Positions 55,219-64,000 of a stretch of 64,000 bases of DNA are shown piece after piece. How positions within the stretch are numbered: position 1 is the first letter of the stretch; each line of letters begins with the position of its first letter. The translations under genes were made by a program, and so were the position numbers. The notes beneath the pieces are model-generated. The model was not told the origin of the DNA. It did no database searches and saw only the letters and a program-made list of their open reading frames with translations. The stretch spans positions 3,696,001-3,760,000 of the forward strand of contig NZ_AP029019.1 of assembly GCF_037101375.1 (NCBI RefSeq), given 5' to 3'. The stretch is from Acidovorax sp. DW039. Its GTDB lineage: Bacteria > Pseudomonadota > Gammaproteobacteria > Burkholderiales > Burkholderiaceae_C.

Positions 55219-57168
55219 ATGGGAAAAATCATCGGTATTGACCTGGGCACCACCAACAGCTGCGTGGCCATCATGGAAGGCAACACCACGCGCGTGATCG
55301 AAAACAGCGAAGGCGCACGCACGACGCCTTCCATCATTGCGTACCAGGAAGACGGCGAAATTCTGGTGGGTGCATCTGCCAAGCGCCAGGCCGTTACCAA
55401 CCCCAAGAACACCATCTACGCAGCCAAGCGCCTGATTGGTCGCAAGTTCGAAGAAAAAGAAGTGCAAAAGGACATCGACCTGATGCCCTACACCATCGCG
55501 AAGGCTGACAACGGTGACGCATGGGTGGAAGTGCGCGGCAACAAGCTGGCACCTCCTCAAATCAGCGCTGAAGTGCTGCGCAAGATGAAAAAGACGGCGG
55601 AAGACTATCTGGGCGAAGCCGTCACCGAGGCCGTCATTACCGTTCCCGCCTACTTCAACGACGCCCAGCGCCAGGCCACCAAGGATGCCGGCCGTATTGC
55701 AGGCCTGGACGTGAAGCGCATCATCAACGAACCTACCGCAGCAGCACTGGCCTTTGGTCTGGACAAGGCTGAAAAGGGTGACCGCAAGATCGCCGTTTAT
55801 GACCTGGGTGGCGGCACGTTCGACGTGTCCATCATCGAAATCGCCGACGTGGACGGCGAAAAGCAGTTCGAAGTGCTGTCGACCAACGGCGACACCTTCC
55901 TGGGCGGCGAAGACTTTGACCAACGCATCATCGACTACATCATTGCCGAGTTCAAGAAGGAACAAGGCGTGGACCTGTCCAAGGACGTGCTGGCCCTGCA
56001 GCGCCTGAAGGAAGCTGCTGAGAAGGCCAAGATCGAGCTGTCGAACTCGTCCGCCACCGACATCAACCTGCCCTACATCACAGCCGACGCCTCGGGCCCC
56101 AAGCACCTGAACATCAAGCTCACCCGCGCCAAGCTGGAAAGCCTGGTGGAAGAGCTGATCGAGCGCACCATCGCCCCTTGCCGCACCGCCATCAAGGATG
56201 CTGGCGTGAGCGTGTCCGACATCCATGACGTGATCCTGGTCGGCGGTATGACCCGCATGCCCAAGGTGCAGGAAAAGGTGAAGGAATTCTTCGGCAAGGA
56301 CCCCCGCAAGGACGTGAACCCTGACGAAGCCGTGGCCGTAGGCGCTGCCATCCAGGGCCAGGTGCTGTCGGGTGACCGCAAGGACGTGCTGCTGCTGGAC
56401 GTGACCCCCCTGTCCCTGGGTATCGAAACCCTGGGCGGCGTCATGACCAAGATGATCACCAAGAACACCACGATCCCCACCAAGTTCGCGCAGACCTTCT
56501 CGACGGCCGATGACAACCAGCCTGCCGTGACCATCAAGGTCTACCAGGGTGAGCGTGAAATGGCTTCGGGCAACAAGCTGCTGGGTGAGTTCAATCTGGA
56601 AGGCATCCCACCTGCAGCCCGTGGCGTTCCACAGATCGAAGTGTCGTTCGACATCGACGCCAACGGTATCCTGCACGTGGGCGCCAAGGACAAGGGCACC
56701 GGCAAGGAAAACAAGATCACCATCAAGGCCAACTCGGGTCTGTCCGAGGAGGAAATCCAGAAGATGGTGAAGGACGCCGAGCTGAACGCTGCAGACGACA
56801 AGAAGAAGCTCGAACTGGTGCAGGCCAAGAACCAGGGCGAAGCGGCTGTCCACAGCGTAAACAAGAGCCTGACCGAGCATGGCGACAAGCTGGAAGCTGG
56901 CGAGAAAGACGCGATCACCGCCGCCGTGAAGGCCCTGGAAGAAGCCCTCAAGGGTGAAGACAAGGCTGCGATCGAAGACAAAACCAACGCACTGATGGCC
57001 GCCAGCCAGAAGCTGGGCGAGAAGATGTACGCCGAATCCCAAGCAGCCCAGGCGGCTCAGGCTGCCGGTGGTGCTGAGGCAGGTGCTGGTGCATCGACCG
57101 CATCCGCCAAGCCTGCGGACGACGACAACGTGGTGGACGCAGAGGTGAAGGAAGTCAAGAAGGGCTGA
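55219..57168 (+). CDS. dnaK: Molecular chaperone DnaK (Hsp70)
   Basis: This 649-residue chaperone binds and releases unfolded peptides by ATP cycling. The ATPase domain opens [21 protein letters not shown] and has [14 protein letters not shown] and [14 protein letters not shown]; the substrate domain begins near residue 395 ([20 protein letters not shown]). The C-terminus ends with an Ala-rich linker and the acidic [23 protein letters not shown] also occurs 66 bases upstream (55155-55160), possibly a second, weaker heat-shock promoter. Confidence 0.98.
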   Translation: MGKIIGIDLGTTNSCVAIMEGNTTRVIENSEGARTTPSIIAYQEDGEILVGASAKRQAVTNPKNTIYAAKRLIGRKFEEKEVQKDIDLMPYTIAKADNGDAWVEVRGNKLAPPQISAEVLRKMKKTAEDYLGEAVTEAVITVPAYFNDAQRQATKDAGRIAGLDVKRIINEPTAAALAFGLDKAEKGDRKIAVYDLGGGTFDVSIIEIADVDGEKQFEVLSTNGDTFLGGEDFDQRIIDYIIAEFKKEQGVDLSKDVLALQRLKEAAEKAKIELSNSSATDINLPYITADASGPKHLNIKLTRAKLESLVEELIERTIAPCRTAIKDAGVSVSDIHDVILVGGMTRMPKVQEKVKEFFGKDPRKDVNPDEAVAVGAAIQGQVLSGDRKDVLLLDVTPLSLGIETLGGVMTKMITKNTTIPTKFAQTFSTADDNQPAVTIKVYQGEREMASGNKLLGEFNLEGIPPAARGVPQIEVSFDIDANGILHVGAKDKGTGKENKITIKANSGLSEEEIQKMVKDAELNAADDKKKLELVQAKNQGEAAVHSVNKSLTEHGDKLEAGEKDAITAAVKALEEALKGEDKAAIEDKTNALMAASQKLGEKMYAESQAAQAAQAAGGAEAGAGASTASAKPADDDNVVDAEVKEVKKG

Positions 57169-57254
57169 GCGCCTTCCCGTTGACCCCAGCCGCCGCGCGG
57201 GGCCCTTGACGGGGCTTGCGCGGCGTTCCTGTTCCAACCGGGCCACAAATCACC

Positions 57255-58391
57255 ATGTCGAAAAAAGACTTTTACGAAGTCCTGGGCGTTGCCAAAAACG
57301 CTTCGGATGAAGACATCAAGAAGGCTTATCGCAAGCTGGCGATGAAGTACCACCCTGACCGCAACCAGGGGGACGCCGCCAAGACTGCAGAGGAGAAGTT
57401 CAAGGAGGCCAAGGAGGCCTACGAGATGCTCTCCGACCCGCAGAAACGGGCGGCCTACGACCAGTATGGCCACGCGGGGGTGGACCCCAACATGCGCGGC
57501 CCCGGGGGCGGCGCAGAAGGCTTTGGCGGTTTTGCCGAGGCTTTCGGCGACATCTTCGGCGACATGTTCGGCCAGCAAGGTGGGCGTGGCCGGGGCGGGC
57601 GTCAGGTGTACCGCGGCAGCGATCTCAGCTATGCCATGGAAATCACCCTGGAAGAAGCTGCCCGCGGCAAGGATGCACAGATCCGCATCCCCTCGTGGGA
57701 CAGCTGTGACACCTGCCACGGCAGCGGCGCCAAGCCCGGCACCAGCGCCAAGACCTGCGGCACCTGCCAGGGTTCAGGCACGGTGCAGATGCGCCAGGGC
57801 TTCTTCAGCGTGCAGCAAACCTGCCCGCACTGCCGCGGCACGGGCAAGATCATCCCCGAGCCCTGCACTGCGTGCCATGGCCAAGGCAAGATCAAGAAGC
57901 AAAAGACGCTGGAAGTGAAGATTCCTGCGGGCATCGACGATGGCATGCGCATCCGCAGCACAGGCAATGGCGAACCGGGCACCAATGGCGGCCCACCCGG
58001 CGATCTGTACATCGAGATCCGCATCAAGAAGCACGACATCTTCGAGCGCGATGGCGACGACCTGCACTGCCAGGTGCCGGTGAGCTTCATCACCGCCGCG
58101 CTGGGCGGCGAAATTGAAGTGCCCACCCTGCAAGGCAAGGCAGCCATTGATATCCCCGAAGGCACGCAAGCGGGCAAGCAGTTCCGCCTGCGCGGCAAAG
58201 GCATCAAGGGCGTGCGCTCCAGCTATCCGGGCGACCTGTACTGCCACATTGCAGTGGAGACACCCGTCAAGCTCACCGAGCACCAGCGCAAGCTGTTGCG
58301 TGAGCTGGAAGAGTCGCTGAAAAAGGGCGGCTCCCGCCACTCCCCCAGCGGCGAGAGCTGGACAGACCGGCTGAAGAACTTCTTCAGTTGA
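57255..58391 (+). CDS. dnaJ: Co-chaperone DnaJ (Hsp40)
   Basis: This 378-residue protein stimulates DnaK. It has a J-domain with HPD ([10 protein letters not shown]), a Gly/Phe-rich region, four zinc-binding repeats CxxCxGxG ([32 protein letters not shown]) and two C-terminal beta domains. A longer frame was trimmed to [11 protein letters not shown], the conserved start. It follows dnaK by 86 bases and is followed by a terminator. Confidence 0.97.
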   Translation: MSKKDFYEVLGVAKNASDEDIKKAYRKLAMKYHPDRNQGDAAKTAEEKFKEAKEAYEMLSDPQKRAAYDQYGHAGVDPNMRGPGGGAEGFGGFAEAFGDIFGDMFGQQGGRGRGGRQVYRGSDLSYAMEITLEEAARGKDAQIRIPSWDSCDTCHGSGAKPGTSAKTCGTCQGSGTVQMRQGFFSVQQTCPHCRGTGKIIPEPCTACHGQGKIKKQKTLEVKIPAGIDDGMRIRSTGNGEPGTNGGPPGDLYIEIRIKKHDIFERDGDDLHCQVPVSFITAALGGEIEVPTLQGKAAIDIPEGTQAGKQFRLRGKGIKGVRSSYPGDLYCHIAVETPVKLTEHQRKLLRELEESLKKGGSRHSPSGESWTDRLKNFFS

Positions 58392-58428
58392 CCCAGCCGC
58401 CTGCCTTCACCCGCAGGCGTACCCCCTC

Positions 58429-58462
58429 CAAGCGACCGAGCCTACAGCCCGGTCGCTTTTTT
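58429..58462 (+). terminator. Rho-independent terminator after dnaJ
   Basis: AGCGACCG (58431-58438) pairs with CGGTCGCT (58450-58457), followed by TTTTTT. It lies about 40 bases after dnaJ and should end the chaperone operon. Confidence 0.88.
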
Positions 58463-58499
58463 CATTTCCATGCGCGACACCGTCTTCTTGATTCGCATC

Positions 58500-58528
58500 A
58501 AGCAAGCCTGCTTCCGGCGGGCTTGCTT
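58500..58528. repeat. Perfect inverted repeat before the metallo-hydrolase gene
   Basis: AAGCAAGCC (58500-58508) and GGCTTGCTT (58520-58528) form a 9-base stem with an 11-base loop. It is followed by no U-run, so it is more like an operator or structured leader than a terminator. Confidence 0.45.
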
Positions 58529-58575
58529 CCCGCAGCAGGCCTACCATGGGGACTCTGCAGTATCGGAGGACACAC

Positions 58576-59940
58576 ATGGACGTGAAAATCACCTTCCTGG
58601 GCGGCTCAGGCACCGTCACCGGCTCCAAATACCTCGTTCGCCACAACGGCAAAAGCCTCTTGGTGGACTGCGGTCTGTTCCAGGGCTACAAGCAGCTGCG
58701 GCTGCGCAACTGGCAGCCCCTGCCTTTGTCGCCTTCGCAAGTGGATGCCGTACTGCTCACCCACGCACACCTGGACCACAGCGGCTACCTTCCCCTGCTG
58801 GCCCGTGACGGATTCAAAGGCCCCGTGCATGCCACCACAGGCACGCGTGACCTCTGCGCCATCCTGCTGCCCGACAGCGGACACCTGCAGGAAGAGGACG
58901 CCGCTTTTCTGAACCGGCACAAACTGAGCAGCCACGCGCCCGCACTGCCGCTTTACACCAAGCTGGACGCGCAGCATTGCCTCCAGCAGTTCAAGGCCCA
59001 CCGCTTGCACGAGCGCTTTGAGCCCCTGCCCGGCTGGCATGCCACGTTCTCCAATGCAGGCCACATTCTGGGCGCGGCCAGTGTGCTGCTGGAAGTGGGC
59101 GGACGGCGCATCCTGTTCTCCGGCGACCTGGGCAGGCCCGACGACATGCTGATGAACCCGCCGGACGCGCCACCCCAGGCCGATGCTGTACTGATCGAAT
59201 CCACCTACGGCGACCGCGAGCACCCGCCCGAAGACCTGCTGAGCGAACTGGGCCCGGCACTGGCCCGGCTGGCCGCGCGCGGCGGGGTGGCCGTGGTACC
59301 CGTCTTCGCTGTGGGCCGCGCCCAGGTGGTGCTGCACGCCATTGGTCTGCTCAAGGCGCAAGGGCTCATTCCTGCGTCGCTCAAAGTGTTTCTCGACAGC
59401 CCCATGGCCGTCAGCACCACCGGGCTGTACCAGCACCACCTGGGCGAACACCGCCTGAACGCGAGGGAGGTCAACGCACTGGAGCACGGGGCCACCATGG
59501 TGCAGACGCCCGAACAATCCAAAGGCCTGGCCCGCCTGCATGGCCCCATGGTCATCCTGGCCGCCAGCGGCATGGCCACGGGCGGGCGCGTGCTGCATCA
59601 CTTGGCACTGCATGCGGGGGACCACCGCAACATGATCATCCTGACCGGACATCAGGCACCGGGCACGCGGGGCGCGCGTCTGGCCGATGGCGAAAAGTCC
59701 GTCCGCATCCACGGGCAGGATGTGGCCGTGCGCGCGGAAGTGGTCAAGCTGAACTCGGCCTCAGCCCATGCCGATGGCAACCAGTTGATGGCCTGGCTGC
59801 GCAGCATGGACCATGCGCCGGGGCATGTATGGGTGGTCCACGGTGAAATGAACGCAGCCGATCACCTGCGCCAGCGCATCAGCCATGAACTGCGCTGGCA
59901 AGCCGATGTGCCCGAACATGGCAGCACAGTGACCTTGTAG
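58576..59940 (+). CDS. MBL-fold beta-CASP hydrolase (RNA-processing type)
   Basis: This 454-residue protein is a metallo-beta-lactamase of the beta-CASP group. The zinc motif is H63-A-H65-L-D67-H68 (HAHLDHSGY); other ligands are in NAGHILGAAS and FSGDLGRPDD, then SASAHADGNQL near the C-terminus. The central beta-CASP cap contains VPVFAVGRAQ and SGMATGGRVLHHLALH. Relatives cut RNA, such as CPSF73-like exonucleases; the exact substrate is unknown. GGAGGA precedes the start. Confidence 0.87.
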   Translation: MDVKITFLGGSGTVTGSKYLVRHNGKSLLVDCGLFQGYKQLRLRNWQPLPLSPSQVDAVLLTHAHLDHSGYLPLLARDGFKGPVHATTGTRDLCAILLPDSGHLQEEDAAFLNRHKLSSHAPALPLYTKLDAQHCLQQFKAHRLHERFEPLPGWHATFSNAGHILGAASVLLEVGGRRILFSGDLGRPDDMLMNPPDAPPQADAVLIESTYGDREHPPEDLLSELGPALARLAARGGVAVVPVFAVGRAQVVLHAIGLLKAQGLIPASLKVFLDSPMAVSTTGLYQHHLGEHRLNAREVNALEHGATMVQTPEQSKGLARLHGPMVILAASGMATGGRVLHHLALHAGDHRNMIILTGHQAPGTRGARLADGEKSVRIHGQDVAVRAEVVKLNSASAHADGNQLMAWLRSMDHAPGHVWVVHGEMNAADHLRQRISHELRWQADVPEHGSTVTL

Positions 59941-59985
59941 CCACCCTCTCCGCAGCGCGGCTACGGGTCACCGGCATCAGCCCAT

Positions 59986-60006
59986 CCGCTCTCAAAATGA
60001 GAGCGG
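59986..60006. repeat. Perfect hairpin after the metallo-hydrolase gene
   Basis: CCGCTCTCA (59986-59994) and TGAGAGCGG (59998-60006) pair perfectly around AAA. It lies 46 bases after the hydrolase stop and may help end its transcript, although there is no U-run. Confidence 0.5.
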
Positions 60007-60084
60007 CTTGCGCTCTATTGACGCCATCCAAGGCACTTTTCACCTTTCAAACCAGACATACCAAGCAGCTTCACCGGGGATCAG

Positions 60085-60144
60085 CTACCTAAAAATGATG
60101 AAACCCATCGCATTCAGCGATGACAACTCATTAAAAATAGGTAG
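60085..60144. promoter_or_regulatory. Nested dyad before the LysR gene
   Basis: Outer arms CTACCTA (60085-60091) and TAGGTAG (60138-60144) and inner arms CATCGC (60106-60111) and GCGATG (60117-60122) share nearly the same centre (60114). The region is A+T rich. It is 54 bases before the LysR start and may be an operator or the base of a structured leader. Confidence 0.45.
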
Positions 60145-60197
60145 AAAATGGAGTGCCTTCGCAAAACAAGAAGGCAAGTCTCCTTCAAGGCCCCCCG

Positions 60198-61169
60198 ATG
60201 AAAAGCTCAGAGCGCAGCTTTGCGCGCCGTATTGACCTGACCTCGCTGCAGTTGTTTGTGGCCGTGTGCGAGCTGGGCAGCATTGGCCGAGCGGCAGAGC
60301 GCGAATTCATCGCCGCATCGGCCGTCAGCAAGCGGCTGTCCGATCTGGAAGCCGCCGTGGATACCGCCCTGCTCTACCGCCACAGCCGGGGCGTGACCCT
60401 GACCCCGGCGGGTGAAAGCCTGCTGCACCACGCCCGCACCGTGCTGTTTGGGCTGGAGCGCATGCAGGGCGAGCTGAGCGAGTACGCCGAGGGCGTGCGC
60501 GGCCATGTGCGCGTGCACGCCAACATCTCGGCCATCCTGCAGTTTCTGCCGGAAGACCTGGGCGCTTTTGCACGCCAGCACAGCCAGATCAAGATTGACC
60601 TGCAAGAACACCTCTCCAGCGCCGTGCTGCACGCGGTGCAGGAAGGGGCGGCAGACCTGGGCATTTGCAATGTGGGCATGGGCAGCAATGCCCACGACCT
60701 GCCCAGCAGGCTCTACCGATCGGACCGGCTGGTGCTGGTTGTGCCTGCAGGGCACGAGCTGCAAGCGCTGGACGCTATTGATTTTGAAGCAGTTCTGGAC
60801 TGGGACATTGTGGGCCTGCATGCCAACAGCAGCATCAGCCTGGCCATGCGTGCCGCCGCGGCGGCTGCGGGCCGCCCGCTGCGCCAGCGCATCCAGGTCA
60901 CGGGGCTGGACGCCATGTGCCGCATGATCGACAACGGCCTGGGCGTGGGCCTGCTGCCAGACCGAGCCTTCGAGCTGATGCGCAGCGTGGGCCGCCTGGC
61001 TGCCGTTCCATTGACAGACGCCTGGGCTCACCGCGAGCTGCGCGTGGTGGCGCGTGATTTTGATGCCCTGCCCATCACCTCGCGCCTGCTGGTAGAGCAC
61101 CTGACTGCCCAGCGCCCCAGCACCGGGCAACCCACCGCAAGCCCCGCCGAATCAGCCCCTCACCACTAG
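60198..61169 (+). CDS. LysR-family transcriptional regulator
   Basis: This 323-residue regulator has an N-terminal helix-turn-helix ([38 protein letters not shown]) and a periplasmic-binding-like effector domain. It lies 29 bases before leuC on the same strand, the position in which many relatives keep a regulator of leucine genes, so control of leuCD is plausible but not shown. The start [14 protein letters not shown] was chosen over a longer frame. A dyad lies upstream (60085-60144). Confidence 0.88.
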   Translation: MKSSERSFARRIDLTSLQLFVAVCELGSIGRAAEREFIAASAVSKRLSDLEAAVDTALLYRHSRGVTLTPAGESLLHHARTVLFGLERMQGELSEYAEGVRGHVRVHANISAILQFLPEDLGAFARQHSQIKIDLQEHLSSAVLHAVQEGAADLGICNVGMGSNAHDLPSRLYRSDRLVLVVPAGHELQALDAIDFEAVLDWDIVGLHANSSISLAMRAAAAAAGRPLRQRIQVTGLDAMCRMIDNGLGVGLLPDRAFELMRSVGRLAAVPLTDAWAHRELRVVARDFDALPITSRLLVEHLTAQRPSTGQPTASPAESAPHH

Positions 61170-61198
61170 AATCATTGACCCACCTGAAAGACAAAACC

Positions 61199-62620
61199 AT
61201 GGGACGCACCCTCTACGACAAGATCTGGGACGAACACGTCGTCCACACCGAAGAAGATGGCACCTCCATCCTCTACATCGACCGGCACCTGGTGCACGAG
61301 GTAACCAGCCCGCAAGCCTTTGAAGGCCTGCGCGGGGCCGGTCGCAAGGTGTGGCGCATGAGCTCCATCGTGGCCACAGCCGACCACAACACGCCCACCA
61401 CCGGCTGGGAAAAAGGTTACGACGGCATCACCGACCCGATCAGCAAGGAACAGATCACCACGCTGAATGCCAACATGGCAGAAATCTCGCCAGCGGCCTT
61501 CTTCCCCTTCATGCACAAGCGCCAAGGCATCGTGCATGTGATTGGCCCCGAAAACGGTGCCACCCTGCCCGGCATGACGGTGGTGTGCGGGGATTCGCAC
61601 ACATCCACCCACGGCGCGTTTGGTGCACTGGCCCACGGTATCGGCACCAGTGAGGTCGAGCACGTCATGGCCACGCAAACCCTGCTGGCCAAAAAAGCCA
61701 AGAACATGCTGGTGCAGGTGGACGGCACGCTGGCCAAAGGCGTCACGCCCAAGGATGTGGTGCTGGCCATCATCGGCAAGATCGGCACCGCTGGCGGCAC
61801 GGGCTACACCATTGAGTTTGCTGGTTCCGTCTTCCGCGCGATGAGCATGGAAGGCCGCATGACCGTGTGCAACATGGCCATCGAAGCCGGTGCGCGCGCC
61901 GGTCTGGTGGCTGTGGACGACAAGACCATTGAATACGTGAAGGGCCGCCCCCTGTCGCCCACGGGCGTGGAATGGGACCAAGTCGTGGCTTACTGGAAGA
62001 CGCTGCACTCCGACCCCGACGCGAAGTTTGACGCTGTGGTCAAGCTGGACGCTGCCGAGATCGTGCCTCAAGTCACCTGGGGCACCAGCCCCGAGATGGT
62101 GCTGGGCGTGGACGCCCGCGTGCCCGATCCCGACAAGGAAAAGGACGCCAACAAGCGCGGCGCCATCGAGCGCGCCTTGACCTACATGGGCCTGCAGCCC
62201 GGCAAGCCGATCAATGACATCACCATAGACAAGGTGTTCATCGGCAGCTGCACCAACAGCCGCATCGAAGACATGCGCGAAGCTGCCGCCGTGGTGAAGA
62301 GCCTGGGCCGCAAGGTGGCCAGCAACGTGAAGCTGGCCATGGTGGTGCCTGGCTCCGGCCTCGTCAAAGAGCAGGCCGAGCGCGAGGGCCTGGACCAGAT
62401 CTTCAAGGCGGCAGGCTTTGAATGGCGCGAGCCCGGCTGCAGCATGTGCCTGGCCATGAACGCCGACCGTCTGGAGCCCGGCGAACGCTGCGCATCCACC
62501 AGCAACCGCAACTTCGAGGGCCGCCAGGGCAACGGTGGCCGCACCCACCTCGTCAGCCCCGCCATGGCGGCTGCCGCTGCGGTGCACGGCCACTTTGTCG
62601 ATATCCGCCAGTTCGCCTGA
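61199..62620 (+). CDS. leuC: 3-isopropylmalate dehydratase large subunit
   Basis: This 473-residue aconitase-like subunit isomerises 2- to 3-isopropylmalate with LeuD. The [4Fe-4S] cysteines are in [12 protein letters not shown] and [36 protein letters not shown] is the catalytic loop. An eight-codon longer frame is possible, but [15 protein letters not shown] is the conserved start. It is followed by an entericidin-type gene and leuD. Confidence 0.97.
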   Translation: MGRTLYDKIWDEHVVHTEEDGTSILYIDRHLVHEVTSPQAFEGLRGAGRKVWRMSSIVATADHNTPTTGWEKGYDGITDPISKEQITTLNANMAEISPAAFFPFMHKRQGIVHVIGPENGATLPGMTVVCGDSHTSTHGAFGALAHGIGTSEVEHVMATQTLLAKKAKNMLVQVDGTLAKGVTPKDVVLAIIGKIGTAGGTGYTIEFAGSVFRAMSMEGRMTVCNMAIEAGARAGLVAVDDKTIEYVKGRPLSPTGVEWDQVVAYWKTLHSDPDAKFDAVVKLDAAEIVPQVTWGTSPEMVLGVDARVPDPDKEKDANKRGAIERALTYMGLQPGKPINDITIDKVFIGSCTNSRIEDMREAAAVVKSLGRKVASNVKLAMVVPGSGLVKEQAEREGLDQIFKAAGFEWREPGCSMCLAMNADRLEPGERCASTSNRNFEGRQGNGGRTHLVSPAMAAAAAVHGHFVDIRQFA

Positions 62621-62672
62621 TTTATCACCTCACCATCCACCATCACTTGACCCAGACTGAAGGAGCCCTGTC

Positions 62673-62798
62673 ATGAAAAAGACCGCCACCCTCATCGCCC
62701 TGTCCCTGGCCTTCGTGCTGGCTGGCTGCAACACCGTCAAGGGTGTGGGCCAGGACATTGAACGCGCAGGCAACGCCATCGAGCGCGCCGCCAAGTAA
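62673..62798 (+). CDS. Entericidin-like small lipoprotein
   Basis: This 41-residue peptide begins MKKTATLIALSLAFVLAGC, with a lipobox LAGC and acylated Cys19, and continues NTVKGVGQDIERAGNAIERA. That pattern (CNTxxGxGxDxxxxGxxIExxA) is the entericidin A/B family of small bacteriolytic or antitoxin lipoproteins. AAGGAG lies eight bases upstream. It is too short for most gene finders. It lies between leuC and leuD, 53 and 33 bases from them, and is probably co-transcribed. Confidence 0.85.
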   Translation: MKKTATLIALSLAFVLAGCNTVKGVGQDIERAGNAIERAAK

Positions 62799-62831
62799 AA
62801 AGCAAATCACAAGGCACAACCCAAGGCCACC

Positions 62832-63482
62832 ATGCAGAAATTCACCTTGCTCAAGGGCCTCGTCGCGCCCATGGACCGGGAAAACGTCGACACCGACGCC
62901 ATCATTCCCAAGCAGTTCCTCAAGTCGATCAAGAAAACGGGCTTTGGCCCCAACCTGTTTGACGAATGGCGCTACCTGGACAAGGGCGAGCCCGGCATCC
63001 CCGAGAGCCAGCGCAAACCCAACCCCGACTTTGTGCTGAACCAGCCCCGCTACCAGGGTGCCAGCATCCTTCTGGCGCGCAAGAACTTCGGCTGCGGCTC
63101 CAGCCGCGAGCACGCGCCCTGGGCGCTGGACCAATATGGCTTCCGCGCCATCATCGCGCCCAGCTTTGCCGACATCTTCTTCAACAACTGCTTCAAGAAC
63201 GGCCTGCTGCCCATCGTGCTGCCCGAGGCCACCGTGGCCAAGCTGTTTGACGAAGTGCATGCCTTCCCCGGCTACCAGCTCACCATCGATCTGGAACGCC
63301 AGGTGATCGTGCCGCCGCAGGGCGAGGAGATTGCGTTTGAGGTGCAGGCCTTCCGCAAATACTGCCTGCTCAACGGCTTTGACGACATCGGCCTGACCCT
63401 GCGCCAGTCCGACAAGATCAAGGCCTTTGAAGCGCAACGCCTGGCCACCAAGCCCTGGCTCGCGCACTCGATGGTTTCCTGA
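62832..63482 (+). CDS. leuD: 3-isopropylmalate dehydratase small subunit
   Basis: This 216-residue subunit completes isopropylmalate isomerase with LeuC. The signature includes [20 protein letters not shown], the loop [15 protein letters not shown] and [19 protein letters not shown]. Length matches the long-form LeuD. It starts after the entericidin-like gene; the usual leuCD pairing is interrupted only by that peptide. Confidence 0.97.
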   Translation: MQKFTLLKGLVAPMDRENVDTDAIIPKQFLKSIKKTGFGPNLFDEWRYLDKGEPGIPESQRKPNPDFVLNQPRYQGASILLARKNFGCGSSREHAPWALDQYGFRAIIAPSFADIFFNNCFKNGLLPIVLPEATVAKLFDEVHAFPGYQLTIDLERQVIVPPQGEEIAFEVQAFRKYCLLNGFDDIGLTLRQSDKIKAFEAQRLATKPWLAHSMVS

Positions 63483-63495
63483 TCTCTCATTTCAA

Positions 63496-63545
63496 GAAAA
63501 ATAGCCTCCAGCGCTTACGCAATAAGCGCTGGCAGCTATCAAAAC
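63496..63545. repeat. Dispersed GCGCT palindrome, copy R7
   Basis: AAAAATAGCC is followed by TCCAGCGCTTACGCAATAAGCGCTGG and CAGCTATCAAAA. The stem CCAGCGCTTA/TAAGCGCTGG is perfect with a short loop. It fills most of the gap between leuD and leuB. Confidence 0.82.
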
Positions 63546-63559
63546 AGAAGCACCAGACA

Positions 63560-64000
63560 ATGAAAATCGCAGTTCTGCCGGGTGACGGCATCGGTACCGA
63601 AATCGTGGCCGAGGCCGTCAAGGTCCTCAAGGCACTCGACCTGAAGTTCGAAATGGAATCCGCCCTGGTCGGTGGTGCCGCTTACGAGGCCCACGGCCAC
63701 CCGCTGCCCGAGTCCACCCTCAAGCTCGCCAAGGAAGCCGACGCCATCCTGTTCGGCGCTGTGGGCGACTGGAAATACGACAAGCTCGACCGCCCCCTGC
63801 GCCCCGAACAGGCCATCTTGGGCCTGCGCAAGAACCTGGGCCTGTTCGCCAACTTCCGCCCCGCCATCTGCTACGAGCAACTGGTGGGCGCTTCGAGTCT
63901 CAAGCCCGAACTGATTGCGGGCCTGGACATCCTCATCATCCGCGAGCTGACCGGTGACATCTACTTCGGCCAGCCCCGTGGCCGCCGTACAGCGGTGGAT
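63560..64000 (+). CDS. leuB: 3-isopropylmalate dehydrogenase (N-terminal part)
   Basis: This gene starts at [20 protein letters not shown] and runs off the right edge with 147 codons visible. VLPGDGIG is the NAD-binding signature, and [26 protein letters not shown] and [14 protein letters not shown] are the substrate and cofactor loops of isopropylmalate dehydrogenase. It would oxidise and decarboxylate 3-isopropylmalate in leucine synthesis. It follows leuD by 77 bases. Confidence 0.97.
   Translation, partial: MKIAVLPGDGIGTEIVAEAVKVLKALDLKFEMESALVGGAAYEAHGHPLPESTLKLAKEADAILFGAVGDWKYDKLDRPLRPEQAILGLRKNLGLFANFRPAICYEQLVGASSLKPELIAGLDILIIRELTGDIYFGQPRGRRTAVD

Noticed and set aside
55168..57246. 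692-residue open frame antisense to dnaK
   Set aside because: Antisense frames to dnaK are well-known artefacts of codon bias; dnaK is certain.

Overview
The window is ordinary chromosome of a beta-proteobacterium of the Comamonadaceae, most like Acidovorax or a close relative. The evidence is gene order and protein resemblance: secG-tRNA-Leu-nuoABCD, rpsF-priB-rpsR-rplI with dnaB, a LysR gene before leuC-(entericidin)-leuD-leuB, alaC-hom-thrC, grpE-dnaK-dnaJ, an IPTL-CTERM protein, and a family of short GCGCTTAT-containing intergenic palindromes. Genus is an inference; no 16S gene is present. I see no prophage, insertion sequence, CRISPR array or rRNA operon. One tRNA is present.

Layout. 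1-4.0 kb (minus): a run that ends in complex I genes (qor-like, tpiA, secG, tRNA-Leu(GAG), nuoA, nuoB, nuoC, start of nuoD). 4.1-6.8 kb (minus): rpsO-pnp. 7.0-15.2 kb (plus): a minor-pilin cluster for type IV pili (small secreted protein, two FimT/GspH pilins, pilV, pilW, pilX, the large adhesin/tip protein pilY1, a PilE-like pilin), visibly richer in A+T than its surroundings. 15.2-17.1 kb: ribD-ribE. 17.4-20.7 kb: an ammonium transporter with a well-formed sigma-54 promoter, then a phospholipase-D family lipoprotein. 20.8-25.2 kb: dusC, a hypothetical gene, a methyltransferase, a GNAT acetyltransferase and a one-domain cadherin-like protein. 25.3-27.9 kb: a LuxR-type response regulator and hybrid histidine kinase. 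27.9-36.1 kb (minus): aldehyde dehydrogenase, a small membrane protein, clpB and a 1130-residue kelch/IPTL-CTERM surface protein. 36.3-41.9 kb: molybdenum cofactor genes (mobB-moeA-moaD and moaE), split by an opposite-strand block of three uncharacterised genes and a dapA-like gene. 42.0-47.6 kb (minus): alaC, a DUF1176 protein, hom, a small membrane protein, thrC. 47.7-51.2 kb (plus): Mth938-like protein, bcp peroxiredoxin, PIN-PhoH ATPase and a coiled-coil membrane protein. 51.3-54.3 kb (minus): dnaB and the rpsF-priB-rpsR-rplI ribosomal operon. 54.5-58.4 kb (plus): grpE-dnaK-dnaJ behind a near-consensus heat-shock promoter. 58.6-64.0 kb (plus): a beta-CASP metallo-hydrolase, a LysR regulator, leuC, an entericidin-type lipoprotein, leuD and the start of leuB.

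Most genes are housekeeping: respiration, translation, RNA decay, folding, riboflavin, threonine, leucine and molybdopterin synthesis. The most unusual signals are non-coding: (i) at least seven intergenic copies of a composite palindrome, with fragments inside two genes; (ii) nested dyads in the divergent region before the response regulator; (iii) a leader with two mutually exclusive RNA pairings before the dapA-like gene; (iv) a 60-bp nested dyad before the LysR gene. I found no clearly new multi-gene system. The least explained genes are the block at 37.1-38.7 kb that sits inside the molybdenum cofactor genes.
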